Source: SLNP01 sp964568875
Lineage (GTDB): Bacteria; Bacteroidota; Bacteroidia; Bacteroidales; VadinHA17
Direction of reading: 5' to 3'
Assembly: GCA_964568875.1 (NCBI GenBank)
Contig: CAZMSH010000003.1
Span: forward strand, 102,251-166,250
DNA: 64,000 bases
Position numbers and translations under genes: made by a program. Shown here in pieces: positions 26,017 to 34,207 of the stretch. Position 1 is the stretch's first letter. Each line of letters starts with the position of its first letter. The notes beneath the pieces were generated by a model. That model was not told where the DNA came from. It saw nothing but the letters and a program-made list of their open reading frames with translations, and searched no databases.

Positions 26017-26478
26017 TTATTCCAGATTTTTAAAGATCTGTGCAGAGTGATTTTTTGTATCCACTTTAGCGATTATCTTTTCAATAATCCCATTCTCGTC
26101 AATCAGAAAAGTCGTCCTTTTAACACCGAAGACTTTTTTTCCGTACATGTTTTTCTCTCCCCAAACGCCATATTCTCCCAGGATTTTCTTTTCAGGATCG
26201 GCAATCAGAGGGAAGGGGAGGTTGTATTTTTCAGAGAACTTAAGATGGGACTTTTCAGTATCAGGACTCACTCCGATTACTGCAAATCCCTTATCAAGCA
26301 GGTCAGAGTAGTTGTCGCGAAGGTTGCAGGCTTCTGCCGTACACCCCGGGGTGTCATCCTTGGGGTAAAAATAGAGAACTACTTTTTTCCCTTTGAAATC
26401 AGTCAGGGAAACCCTGCTGCCATCCTGAGCTATTCCCTCGAATAGTGGAGCTTTTTGTCCTTCAGCTACTTGTGTCAT
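26017..26478 (-). CDS. bcp: Thioredoxin-dependent peroxiredoxin (BCP/PrxQ type)
   Basis: Peroxidase of 153 residues that reduces H2O2 and organic hydroperoxides using thioredoxin. The peroxidatic Cys46 is in DDTPGCTAEAC and the resolving Cys51 is five residues later, the classic atypical 2-Cys BCP arrangement. FYPKDDTPGC and the RDNY motif are conserved. It begins at ATG 26478 and is the first gene of bcp-recA-S9 peptidase. It is divergent from the 26638 gene. Pairing an oxidative-stress enzyme with recA makes sense for damage response but is not specific. Confidence 0.95.
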   Translation of the reverse strand: MTQVAEGQKAPLFEGIAQDGSRVSLTDFKGKKVVLYFYPKDDTPGCTAEACNLRDNYSDLLDKGFAVIGVSPDTEKSHLKFSEKYNLPFPLIADPEKKILGEYGVWGEKNMYGKKVFGVKRTTFLIDENGIIEKIIAKVDTKNHSAQIFKNLE

Positions 26479-26563
26479 TGTATTGCAATTTTATTGTTAG
26501 ACGTAAATTTAAGAAGTTTGAACTGTTATTAATAGCCATATTTGATTTTATTATTAACAACAG

Positions 26564-26593
26564 TTGAAAATCAAATCGGTTGTGTTAATTTTG
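26564..26593 (+). promoter_or_regulatory. Bacteroidota-type promoter for the TPR/SPOR gene operon
   Basis: TTG at 26564-26566, a 19-nt spacer and TAATTTTG (26586-26593) fit the -33/-7 layout (TTTG, about 20 nt, TAnnTTTG). Transcription should start near 26600. A strong AAGGAGG (26623-26629) then precedes the GTG start at 26638 by 8 nt. Confidence 0.6.
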
Positions 26594-26637
26594 TAACATA
26601 CAGAAAAACAATAATCTAATATAAGGAGGGGGGTATT

Positions 26638-28206
26638 GTGCCAAAGATGGATATGAGGAAGATGTTGACTTGCCGGATTTTAATACTGGGTTTACCGATT
26701 ATATTTCTGTTGTCAGAGCCTGTTGAAGGTCAGAGGGTAACAGGACAGTCAGCAGCTGAAGCCTTTTCATTGGGAGAATATCAGAAGGCTTATGATCAAT
26801 ACATGATTTTGTTGGAAAGTTTTCCACGCGATCCGTTATATCTGTATGGGGCAGGCGTCAGCCTTGTAAAACTAAAGCGTTCACCTGCTGAAGCTGCTGA
26901 TCTGATTGATAGAGCAATTACCAGTACCTCGGCAATCAGAACCATTCCCGGCGAAGCACTGTTCTATCTGGGAAGGGCATTGCATATGGCAGGACGTTAC
27001 GACGAAGCCACAGATGCTTATGAGAAGTTCAGTGACGCTGCCGGGCGCAGGGAGGCTCGTGCTTTAGGGGTGCAGGACCTGATCAGGGACTGTGTTGAAA
27101 GGCGTGGGGAGATAAAAGAACAAGAGAAGGAAAAGGAGATGCCGGTTATAGTTGATTCATTATCAGTGAAAGATACCAATATGCCTGAGCCATTGCCGGT
27201 AGCAACCGACTCTCTGCTTGATGCAGCTCTCAGGCACAGGCTTGTTGCCGATTCATTGAAAAGGGAGGCCGGGACTGACACGGCTTTGCTCAGGAAATCA
27301 TCAGCTGATATTGCAATTTCAGACAGTCTTATGGCAAAGGCCGGAATAGCTGTTAAGGATACAAGTGTCAGAGATATAAAACTGCCTGAAGAAGTACCAG
27401 TTACAAAAACTGATGTTTCTGACGAAGCGATAACCACCGGCGACACACTGAAGCCTGACCCACTGGCCCGCGTTGAAAGAAATCAGGAGCAGGAAAGACC
27501 CATCACGTCACTGTTTGAACTAAAGGCTCAATCGCACTACGATAAGAATAATCCAATAACAGTATCCTCGGGTTTTCCCGATGGTTTCTTCTATTCCATC
27601 CAGATGGCCGTTTTCAGAAACCCTGTTGCTCCTTCTCACTTTAAAAGTCTCTTCCCTGTTTTCGGAATAAAGACACCGGGGAGTGAACTGACATTTTATT
27701 ATGCCGGACTATTCAGGGCGGCTGCTGATGCTTCAAAGGCTCTGCCGGTAGTCAGAAATCAGGGTTTTCGTGATGCATTTGTGGTAATATTCATGGATGG
27801 TAAGCCGGTTTCTGCCGAGAGAGGATCAATACTTGAAAAGGAGTGGGCAGCAAGAGGTTTTGACGAATGGAGTGGAGTTGTGCCGAAAGCAGCACAGATA
27901 TCAGAGCCTGCCGATACAGTCCCGCCGATGCTTTTATTCAGGGTTGAGGTTATGCGGACCAATAAGGAGATTGAAGTGAGGCAACTGACAGCACTTGAAA
28001 AGATAGCTGCCGGGAAAGGATTGGACATAATGAACCCTTCAGCTTCTGTTTTTGTCTATTTAGTCGGAAAATTTCTTACTTTTGAATCTGCTTCCTCATT
28101 TGCAGATCTTCTTGTAAGGAACGGCTATAAGGAAGCCAGGGTTGCCGCTTACCTTGGAAGCAGGGAAATACCTGTTGAAACGGCGCTTAAGTATTTCGAC
28201 CGATGA
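26638..28206 (+). CDS. Secreted TPR/SPOR-like protein
   Basis: Exported protein of 522 residues. GTG 26638 is supported by AAGGAGG eight bases upstream; in-frame ATGs at 26647 and 26653 are poorly spaced. After a signal sequence (ILGLPIIFLLSEPVEG) come TPR-like helices (about 35-150: AEAFSLGEYQKAYDQYMILLE, ALFYLGRALHMAGRYDEATDAY). A long charged, Asp/Ser-rich linker follows (150-310). The last part contains two SPOR-like units (about 325-395 around FFYSIQMAVFRNPV, and 435-520 around LLFRVEVMRTNKEIEV), ending with FLTFESASSFADLLVRNGY. The fold suggests peptidoglycan binding and protein scaffolding. It is the first gene of a run with clpS, an NfeD-like protein and flotillin. Confidence 0.8.
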   Translation: MPKMDMRKMLTCRILILGLPIIFLLSEPVEGQRVTGQSAAEAFSLGEYQKAYDQYMILLESFPRDPLYLYGAGVSLVKLKRSPAEAADLIDRAITSTSAIRTIPGEALFYLGRALHMAGRYDEATDAYEKFSDAAGRREARALGVQDLIRDCVERRGEIKEQEKEKEMPVIVDSLSVKDTNMPEPLPVATDSLLDAALRHRLVADSLKREAGTDTALLRKSSADIAISDSLMAKAGIAVKDTSVRDIKLPEEVPVTKTDVSDEAITTGDTLKPDPLARVERNQEQERPITSLFELKAQSHYDKNNPITVSSGFPDGFFYSIQMAVFRNPVAPSHFKSLFPVFGIKTPGSELTFYYAGLFRAAADASKALPVVRNQGFRDAFVVIFMDGKPVSAERGSILEKEWAARGFDEWSGVVPKAAQISEPADTVPPMLLFRVEVMRTNKEIEVRQLTALEKIAAGKGLDIMNPSASVFVYLVGKFLTFESASSFADLLVRNGYKEARVAAYLGSREIPVETALKYFDR

Positions 28207-28210
28207 AATT

Positions 28211-28483
28211 ATGGTAAAGGAAAGAACATCACCAGGAGACCAGTCACGGGAAGATGTCGGCAGCGAAAGACTTCTGATACTCTACAATGACGATCACAAC
28301 AGTTTTGATCACGTGATACAGTCGCTCGTTGAAGTTTGCGGCCATGATGAAATACAGGCTGAGCAGTGTGCCGTGATAGCACATTTCAGAGGTAAATGTG
28401 ACATCAGCAGGGGTAGCATTGGATTACTATCAGCTATGCAGGCCTCACTTCAGGGCAGAGATTTGACAGTTGAAATAATTTAA
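28211..28483 (+). CDS. clpS: ATP-dependent Clp protease adaptor ClpS
   Basis: Adaptor of 90 residues that delivers N-degron substrates to ClpAP-type protease. Substrate-pocket features are present: the LYNDDHNSFDHVI motif with the Asn-Asp-Asp gate and the conserved His in IAHFRGKC. ATG 28211 gives a short polar N-terminal extension (MVKERTSPGDQSRED), as usual; the frame upstream overlaps the previous gene and is not used. It starts 4 nt after the TPR/SPOR gene stop and lies 9 nt before the NfeD-like gene. The unfoldase gene is not in the window. Confidence 0.92.
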   Translation: MVKERTSPGDQSREDVGSERLLILYNDDHNSFDHVIQSLVEVCGHDEIQAEQCAVIAHFRGKCDISRGSIGLLSAMQASLQGRDLTVEII

Positions 28484-28492
28484 AAATACAGT

Positions 28493-28966
28493 ATGTCACT
28501 AGGAGTTATTATCTTTTTTATTCTGCTTGGAATTCTCCTTTTTGTTGTAGAGTTCATGCTGGTACCCGGAATTACTATCGCGGGAATAGGTGGAGCAATA
28601 TTTGTGATCGGCGGAATAGTGATGGCATTTATCGATCACGGAACGTCTGCAGGTTTCGGGGTGCTTATAGGAACTGCTATCTTGCTGATAGTAGTCGTGA
28701 CGATGATGCTCCGCGCCGGAACATGGAAGAAACTGATGCTCTCAACTACCATCGACGGCAAGGTTGATACCGTTCATAAAGAAGAGGGCAGAGTTAAGGC
28801 AGGTGACAAGGGAGAGTCAATAACACGCCTGAACCCTATGGGCAAGGTGATGGTCAACGGAGAATTTTATGAAGCCAAGGCACTCGATATTTTGATTGAT
28901 CAGCGTACCAAAATTGAAGTGGTAGAGGTGGAAAATAATAAACTGATTGTAAAACCAATTAAATAA
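28493..28966 (+). CDS. NfeD-like membrane protein
   Basis: Short NfeD-family protein of 157 residues. Three hydrophobic segments occupy the first 75 residues (IIFFILLGILLFVVEFML, ITIAGIGGAIFVIGGIVMAF, GVLIGTAILLIVVVTMML), and the C-terminal 65 residues form the small OB-fold typical of NfeD (GDKGESITRLNPMGKVMVNG). It is 8 nt upstream of the flotillin-like gene; NfeD and flotillin are a conserved gene pair that organises membrane microdomains. It lacks the ClpP-like protease part of the long NfeD form. Confidence 0.9.
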   Translation: MSLGVIIFFILLGILLFVVEFMLVPGITIAGIGGAIFVIGGIVMAFIDHGTSAGFGVLIGTAILLIVVVTMMLRAGTWKKLMLSTTIDGKVDTVHKEEGRVKAGDKGESITRLNPMGKVMVNGEFYEAKALDILIDQRTKIEVVEVENNKLIVKPIK

Positions 28967-28974
28967 TTATAGTT

Positions 28975-29961
28975 ATGGGAGACATTGGAGTATATGTATT
29001 TATTATAGTAGGATCAATAATCCTGCTCTGGCTTTTATTGTACCTGATCCCTATAGGTTTGTGGTTTCAGGCACTTGTCTCGGGAGTGAGAATATCACTG
29101 CTGCAGCTTATTTTCATGAGGTGGAGAAAAGTACCGCCTTCAATTATCGTTGGTGCAATGATTGAAGCTGATAAAGCTGGTATCAAACTTAACAGAGATG
29201 ACCTCGAGGCCCACTATCTTGCAGGTGGCCGGGTAGCGCAGGTGGTCCATGCACTTGTCTCGGCGTCGAAGGCGAACATAGATCTGCCGTTTAAAATGGC
29301 AACAGCGATTGATCTTGCAGGGAGGGATGTGTTTGAGGCCGTTCAGATGTCCGTTAATCCAAAGGTGATAGACACACCCCCGGTAACTGCAGTCGCGAAG
29401 GATGGTATTCAGCTTATTGCAAAAGCAAGAGTAACGGTAAGGGCTAACATCAAACAGCTTGTCGGTGGTGCTGGTGAAGATACTGTTCTTGCCAGGGTTG
29501 GTGAAGGTATTGTGTCATCAATCGGTTCAGCAGATAGTCACAAGTCAGTCCTGGAGAATCCTGACTATATTTCAAGAGTTGTTCTTGACAAGGGTCTTGA
29601 TGCGGGAACTGCATTTGAAATTCTTTCAATTGATATAGCTGATATTGATATAGGAAAGAATATAGGTGCCGTTCTTCAGATGGATCAGGCCAACGCCGAC
29701 AAGAATATTGCCCAGGCCAAAGCTGAAGAGAGAAGAGCTATGGCCGTGGCTCTCGAACAGGAGATGAAGGCCAAGGCACAGGAGGCTCGTGCCAAGGTTA
29801 TCGAGGCAGAGGTGCAGATTCCGCTGGCAATGGCAGAGGCTTTCAAGTCGGGCAATCTTGGTGTGATGGACTATTACAAGTTTAAGAACATAGATGCTGA
29901 CACCCAGATGAGAGACAGTATTTCAAAATCGGGTAGCGGAGGTAAGAAGCCTAATACCTGA
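28975..29961 (+). CDS. floA: Flotillin-like protein FloA
   Basis: Membrane scaffold protein of 328 residues in the FloA/YqfA family. A hydrophobic hairpin-like segment (about 6-28, FIIVGSIILLWLLLYLIPI) anchors it. The SPFH-like region follows (about 40-220, with VGGAGEDTVLARVGEGIVSSIGS), then the Ala/Glu-rich oligomerisation helix (QANADKNIAQAKAEERRAMA). It groups lipids and proteins into functional membrane microdomains. Downstream, the opposite-strand anti-sigma-like gene converges, with 5 nt between them. Confidence 0.93.
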   Translation: MGDIGVYVFIIVGSIILLWLLLYLIPIGLWFQALVSGVRISLLQLIFMRWRKVPPSIIVGAMIEADKAGIKLNRDDLEAHYLAGGRVAQVVHALVSASKANIDLPFKMATAIDLAGRDVFEAVQMSVNPKVIDTPPVTAVAKDGIQLIAKARVTVRANIKQLVGGAGEDTVLARVGEGIVSSIGSADSHKSVLENPDYISRVVLDKGLDAGTAFEILSIDIADIDIGKNIGAVLQMDQANADKNIAQAKAEERRAMAVALEQEMKAKAQEARAKVIEAEVQIPLAMAEAFKSGNLGVMDYYKFKNIDADTQMRDSISKSGSGGKKPNT

Positions 29962-29966
29962 TAAGA

Positions 29967-30404
29967 TTAGACTGACTCGTCGTTCTTCTTTCTGTTATTT
30001 CTGAAAAAACTTGCGAGAGCCCGGTCAAACAGAGTTAACAGAAATACTGAGACTGAAAGCCAGACAAGAACTGTAGGAATGCTTATCCCGTCAGGGCCGA
30101 AGGGTTTAAAATCCGGCAAAAGAGGTTTGAATTCTGAGAGAAAGCCTCTGACGCTTCCAAAGAGGTTATCTGGCAAGTCACTCCCTGGCAGAATGGCCAG
30201 TATAGATATCAGTAGCAGGAACAATGTACCCGTAAGTATCATTGACGGAAGTTTAAACGGAGGAGTATAGCTGGTGGCCCATGTTACACGTTCCAGTGTA
30301 ATCCGGGTCATCACTCTTTCCGTAAAGCCGTCTGGCGCATGCTCTTTTGTTTCACTCATCAGGTATTTAACCAACCTGTCATCTTCTTCGGAATAGTTAT
30401 GCAT
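29967..30404 (-). CDS. Membrane protein paired with ECF sigma (putative anti-sigma)
   Basis: Protein of 145 residues. ATG 30404 is well supported by GAGGAGG six bases upstream; that site lies inside the end of the sigma gene and the two genes overlap by 8 nt. A soluble N-terminal part of about 50 residues (EEDDRLVKYLMSETKEHAPDGFTERVM) precedes two TM segments (about 61-80 and 107-125) and a basic tail. The N-terminal helix 'P-x-x-F-x-x-R-V-M' pattern is often seen in small Bacteroidota proteins adjoining sigma factors. An anti-sigma role is plausible from the overlap and topology but no ZAS zinc motif is visible. Confidence 0.7.
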   Translation of the reverse strand: MHNYSEEDDRLVKYLMSETKEHAPDGFTERVMTRITLERVTWATSYTPPFKLPSMILTGTLFLLLISILAILPGSDLPDNLFGSVRGFLSEFKPLLPDFKPFGPDGISIPTVLVWLSVSVFLLTLFDRALASFFRNNRKKNDESV

Positions 30405-30975
30405 TGTAAACCTCCTCATTTTTCATTTCGACGTCTCTTATTGTCTCAAGCATTTTTCTTCTGGCCCTGAATAGCCTGATTTTAACATTCTCTCTTGTAA
30501 TGGATGTTACTTTTGATATCTCTTCTGTTGACATCTCTTCATAATAGTAAAGTGTTATCAGAGCTCTCTCTTCGGCATTGAGTTTTTTCAGGGCATAATT
30601 TACCAGTTCATTGCGATGCTCCCTTACAGCTTCCTCTTCTGTGTCTGTCCGGCCCAGGAATGCGCTGGCATCGGACGGAAATTCCTCCAGTGAAATAATC
30701 TCTCCCCTTCGTGTCCGCAAATATGATACAGAGGTATTATATACAATTCTGTATAGCCATGTGGCAAATCCTGCTTTGAACCTGTAATCTCCCAACGCCC
30801 TGAAAGCCTTCATAAACGCATCCTGCGCTATCTCTTCAGCATCCTCCCGGTTACCGCATATCCTGAAAGCAAGGTTAAACGCATTGTCTTTATGCCTGTT
30901 AACAATGTAGGTATAAGCACCTGTACTGCCACCCAATACTTCCCTTATATAGTATGCGTCTCCTTTGTAAACCAT
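30397..30975 (-). CDS. ECF RNA polymerase sigma factor
   Basis: Sigma-70 family ECF factor of 192 residues. Region 2 is clear (AFNLAFRICGNREDAEEIAQDAFMKA, then FATWLYRIVYNTSVSYL), and region 4 too (LNAEERALITLYYYEEMSTEEISKVTSIT and VKIRLFRARRKML). Starts at ATG 30975. It overlaps by 8 nt the membrane protein that probably controls it and diverges from the DUF6249 gene at 31105. This trio (sigma, small membrane partner, DUF6249 protein) recurs in Bacteroidota. Targets are not known; the neighbouring flotillin locus points to membrane stress only by position. Confidence 0.92.
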   Translation of the reverse strand: MVYKGDAYYIREVLGGSTGAYTYIVNRHKDNAFNLAFRICGNREDAEEIAQDAFMKAFRALGDYRFKAGFATWLYRIVYNTSVSYLRTRRGEIISLEEFPSDASAFLGRTDTEEEAVREHRNELVNYALKKLNAEERALITLYYYEEMSTEEISKVTSITRENVKIRLFRARRKMLETIRDVEMKNEEVYNA

Positions 30976-31104
30976 TGTCTGTCATTTGACGCAGATCGTA
31001 AACCGCAGGTTACAGATGACAGCAAAAAAATATCTGAAATTGTGTAACCGAATCAGCCTCGCCTATGTCTAATGTGTGAAGTTAAACCAAAAAAAGAGAC
31101 TAAG

Positions 31105-31461
31105 ATGGAAGTAGCTATTACATTTATTGCATTATTTGCGACGATACTGGCAGCAATATATATATATTATACTACCAGATCGAAAGAGAGGCTCGCCCTA
31201 ATTGAGAAAGGCGCTGACGCTTCATTGTTCAATACAGGTGCATCAGCCGGGGCGTTGAAGAGCAACAGGAATTGGGGGCTTTTTACCATTAAGACGGGTA
31301 TGTTTCTTATGGGAATTGCCATAGGTATTATTGCCGGAGGAATTCTCAGCAATCTGGGAGTCATGAATGAAGGAGTAAACTATACCTCAATGATATTCTT
31401 CTTCGGTGGATTAAGCCTGGTAGCCAGCTACCTGATAAAGATCAAAGGCAAGGAGAATTAG
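31105..31461 (+). CDS. DUF6249-type small membrane protein
   Basis: Inner-membrane protein of 118 residues. Three hydrophobic segments: VAITFIALFATILAAIYIYY (about 2-21), TGMFLMGIAIGIIAGGIL (about 63-80) and SMIFFFGGLSLVASYLI (about 93-110). After the first segment the conserved TRSKERLALIEKGADASLF matches what I recall of DUF6249. The ATG at 31072 is an alternative but would add 11 polar residues before the membrane segment. It is divergent from the second ECF sigma gene, and such proteins are commonly encoded next to sigma/anti-sigma pairs, which suggests a role in the same circuit. Function is unknown. Confidence 0.75.
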   Translation: MEVAITFIALFATILAAIYIYYTTRSKERLALIEKGADASLFNTGASAGALKSNRNWGLFTIKTGMFLMGIAIGIIAGGILSNLGVMNEGVNYTSMIFFFGGLSLVASYLIKIKGKEN

Positions 31462-31497
31462 AGAGCAGTCTCAGACAACAGTTTTTCAGAAATCAGA

Positions 31498-31540
31498 GGG
31501 CTGTCATTCCTGCACCAGGAGTGACAGCCTTTTATTTTTC
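31498..31540. terminator. Intrinsic terminator, convergent region
   Basis: GGCTGTCA (31499-31506) pairs with TGACAGCC (31522-31529), extended inward by TCCTG/CAGGA, followed by TTTTATTTTT (31531-31540). It ends the DUF6249 transcript, and the T-run overlaps the end of the convergent M64 gene. Confidence 0.8.
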
Positions 31541-32809
31541 AAGGTAAAACTCTATCATGGCTGCGATTGCCCTTTGGCACACCTCGCAGAAGCCATCAGG
31601 TCCGTTGCTCTTCATCCGGCAGTCGTAGGCCGGCCTGTAGATGCCTTTCACCATGTACCCTCCCCCCTCGAACAGTCCTGTAATAGCGCGATAGGTGCTT
31701 TCATTTGGTGTCGGAACCGGGGTTCCTTCAGCAATAAGATCTTTCCACTTTGCAGCGAAGTTGACCAGAGTGGTGATATTTGGCTCCCAGGGCTCAACAT
31801 GCAACGGGTAGAATTCTTCATAGGCAACTTCAGAAGAGTAGTACTCATCACCGAGGCCGGCGAAGCCGTGGCCCAGTTCGTGGACGAATACCTTGGGTGA
31901 AAGGGCGTGGTCAACGGTGGTACCGCTGTAGTAGTTGTACATGCCGCCTCCGCCATAGCGGGAGCTGTTGATCAGGACAACTATGTTGTCCCAGGGAGCG
32001 GCTCCGGCATAGTCATATACTTTTTTGAGATCCTGGGTGGTTAGGTACCTGTCAAGATCGAAAGTGTAGAAACTGGAGTTCAGGGCGGTACTGACGTATA
32101 TGCCCTCACCCGGAACATCAGTGCCTGACTCGGCAGAAACAGCCTCCACGGCCCATATGTTAATGCGGTCACGGTAAAGGTCATAGGGTGGCTCGGCAAA
32201 TAACACCCCGGCCATTTTTCTGACGTCGTTGCGGAACTTTTCCATTTCAGCGGCCGTGTAGCCCTCAGCAAGAAAAGCAATATCAACATTCCGTCGGTGA
32301 TCGCCGCTGCCGTGAATGAGTGTGACAGATACGTCTGCAGACTTCTCCCTGATGATGAAATAATCTGCAGGATCGATAATGGTTTCATAAATTGAAGAGA
32401 AGTTACCGTCTCTCTCTCTCTTCGAGAGGACGAACTTCACCGTCTGTTTTGGAAATGGAAAGCGGGCAGATTCGAAGAACGCTTTTTCTAATTTCTTTGC
32501 CTCGGCTGTGGTCTGCCACTCCTGGAAAAGGGTACTGTAACCTCTTGAAAACAGCAGTTTGCCCGACTGAGGATCGAAAACCTCATATTTGATATTTCCG
32601 TAATCAAAAGGATCGACAAGCTTGGTGAATGTGCCTCCCCAGAATGGTTCTTCCTTCATGCCAGCCGGGTAGACCCTTACCTCCTGGTTGTTTCCGGCAA
32701 GGTAAAAATCAACCCTGAGGGACTTCTCATGGAACCATTCACTGAAATCTGTCTGACCGGTTAAGTATGCAGGCAGTAAGATAAATAGTATTATGCAAAC
32801 TCTTTTCAT
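31532..32809 (-). CDS. M64 family metallopeptidase (IgA-peptidase-like)
   Basis: Secreted zinc peptidase of 425 residues. ATG 32809 starts a signal peptide (MKRVCIILFILLPAYLTG); an earlier frame extension lacks one. The N-terminal domain (about 25-175) is a beta-sandwich matching the M64 N-terminal domain, and the catalytic domain contains HELGHGFAGLGDEY with the HExxH ligands and the downstream Asp, encoded around 31845-31905. The C-terminal Cys-rich bit YDCRMKSNGPDGFCEVC is typical of the family and probably disulfide-bonded. M64 includes IgA1-degrading enzymes of gut Clostridium, but most homologs in environmental Bacteroidota have unknown substrates. It is convergent with the DUF6249 gene and divergent from the MscS gene. 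Confidence 0.88.
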   Translation of the reverse strand: MKRVCIILFILLPAYLTGQTDFSEWFHEKSLRVDFYLAGNNQEVRVYPAGMKEEPFWGGTFTKLVDPFDYGNIKYEVFDPQSGKLLFSRGYSTLFQEWQTTAEAKKLEKAFFESARFPFPKQTVKFVLSKRERDGNFSSIYETIIDPADYFIIREKSADVSVTLIHGSGDHRRNVDIAFLAEGYTAAEMEKFRNDVRKMAGVLFAEPPYDLYRDRINIWAVEAVSAESGTDVPGEGIYVSTALNSSFYTFDLDRYLTTQDLKKVYDYAGAAPWDNIVVLINSSRYGGGGMYNYYSGTTVDHALSPKVFVHELGHGFAGLGDEYYSSEVAYEEFYPLHVEPWEPNITTLVNFAAKWKDLIAEGTPVPTPNESTYRAITGLFEGGGYMVKGIYRPAYDCRMKSNGPDGFCEVCQRAIAAMIEFYLEK

Positions 32810-32845
32810 TGTAATCATAGTTTGAATGACCAGCTGTAAAGCTAT

Positions 32846-32885
32846 TAATTTTGGCTGGCAGAAAGGCATAAAATGACTATTTTTG
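32846..32885 (+). promoter_or_regulatory. Candidate -7 elements upstream of the MscS-type gene
   Basis: TATTTTTG (32878-32885) and TAATTTTG (32846-32853) both match TAnnTTTG on the plus strand. The nearer one lies 25 nt before ATG 32911; a TTTG at 32850-32853 is 24 nt upstream of it, slightly long for a -33. Confidence 0.4.
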
Positions 32886-32910
32886 CGACGTTAATCACAA
32901 AAAGGCAGTA

Positions 32911-34179
32911 ATGATTGAACTTTTGAAAGATCCTGCAGACTGGCTTAAGGATATACTTATTAGCCTTGGTGCGGGAAAGGGACAGGCCTCTTTTCTCACG
33001 GCTGTAGTCCTTGCATCGGTTGTGTTCATTCTGAGTTACGGCGCAAATAAGCTGGTTAAGCTCTTTATAATAAAGATTGTGCACAGGGTCATCAGAAGAT
33101 CCAGGGCCACCTGGGATGATATTTTCGTTGATAACAAGGTTTTTACCCGGTTGTCACACCTTGCACCTGCCCTGGTTATATGGGCAATGGCGGAATGGGC
33201 ACTGGCCGATTATCCCGGGTGGATGGATGCGGTACAAAAGCTCTCATATATATATGCCCTGTTTATTTTGGGAACCGTAATCAACTCTTTGATTGAGTCG
33301 CTCCATCAGCTCTATATGAGAAAACCAGGTTCGGAGCGAAAACATATTAAGGGCTACGTACAACTGACAAAGATACTGGTCATAATCATAATTGTACTAC
33401 TTATTATCTCACTGGTATTTAAAAAGGAGGTCGGCTCGCTGGTGATCGGTCTTGGTGGTATGGCTGCGGTTCTGATACTGGTTTTCCAGGATACGATACT
33501 TGGATTTGTTGCCAGCGTTCAGATATCAGGCAATCAAATGGTCAATATCGGTGACTGGATAACAATGCCTTCAAGAGGTGTTGACGGAGATGTAATTGAC
33601 ATGACCCTTTATACCGTGAAGGTCCAGAATTTTGACCGTACAATAGTTACTGTGCCGACAAATGCCCTGATGAAAGAGTCATTTCAGAACTGGGCCGGCA
33701 TGGCGCAGTCAGGAGGAAGGAGAATAAAGAGGTCGATACGTATAGATATGAAGAGTATTAAGTTCCTTGATGAGGAGCTGAAGGAGAGATTGTACAGGAT
33801 ACAGATTCTCAGACCTTATATGGATGACAAGGAAGCAGAAATAAAAAAATACAATGCCGAACACGGTATAGACGACGGCTCACTGGTTAACGGCAGAAGG
33901 ATGACCAATATAGGAACCTTCAGGGCTTACGCACAGGCCTACCTGAGCCGGCACCCGAATGTCAATACAGACATGACTTTGATGGTCAGGCAGCTGCAGC
34001 CCGACGAAAAAGGGTTGCCCCTGGAGATATATGTCTTCAGCAGGGAGAAGGACTGGGTGGTATACGAGGCGGTACAGGCAGACATTTTCGATCATCTTCT
34101 TTCTGTGATCAGGGAGTTTGATCTGAGGATTTTTGAGTATCCTACAGGTGAGGATATGAAGTTGCTGACTCATGCATAG
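32911..34179 (+). CDS. Mechanosensitive ion channel (MscS family, YbdG-like)
   Basis: Inner-membrane channel of 422 residues. Five hydrophobic segments: about 23-43, 70-95, 105-130, 150-172 and the pore-lining TM at about 172-200 (GSLVIGLGGMAAVLILVFQDTI). The beta domain follows (NIGDWITMPSRGVDGDVIDMT...FDRTIVTVPTNAL), then a C-terminal cytoplasmic alpha/beta portion. Layout resembles YbdG/MscM rather than classical MscS. It protects against osmotic downshock. It ends only 28 nt before the transaldolase-like gene start. Confidence 0.92.
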   Translation: MIELLKDPADWLKDILISLGAGKGQASFLTAVVLASVVFILSYGANKLVKLFIIKIVHRVIRRSRATWDDIFVDNKVFTRLSHLAPALVIWAMAEWALADYPGWMDAVQKLSYIYALFILGTVINSLIESLHQLYMRKPGSERKHIKGYVQLTKILVIIIIVLLIISLVFKKEVGSLVIGLGGMAAVLILVFQDTILGFVASVQISGNQMVNIGDWITMPSRGVDGDVIDMTLYTVKVQNFDRTIVTVPTNALMKESFQNWAGMAQSGGRRIKRSIRIDMKSIKFLDEELKERLYRIQILRPYMDDKEAEIKKYNAEHGIDDGSLVNGRRMTNIGTFRAYAQAYLSRHPNVNTDMTLMVRQLQPDEKGLPLEIYVFSREKDWVVYEAVQADIFDHLLSVIREFDLRIFEYPTGEDMKLLTHA

Positions 34180-34207
34180 TTGTTTTAACTCAATCAATAT
34201 TAAAGGA

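Noticed and set aside
27018..27446. A 142-codon minus-strand frame inside the TPR/SPOR gene
   Set aside because: Serine-rich shadow of the charged linker; no start signal or domain.
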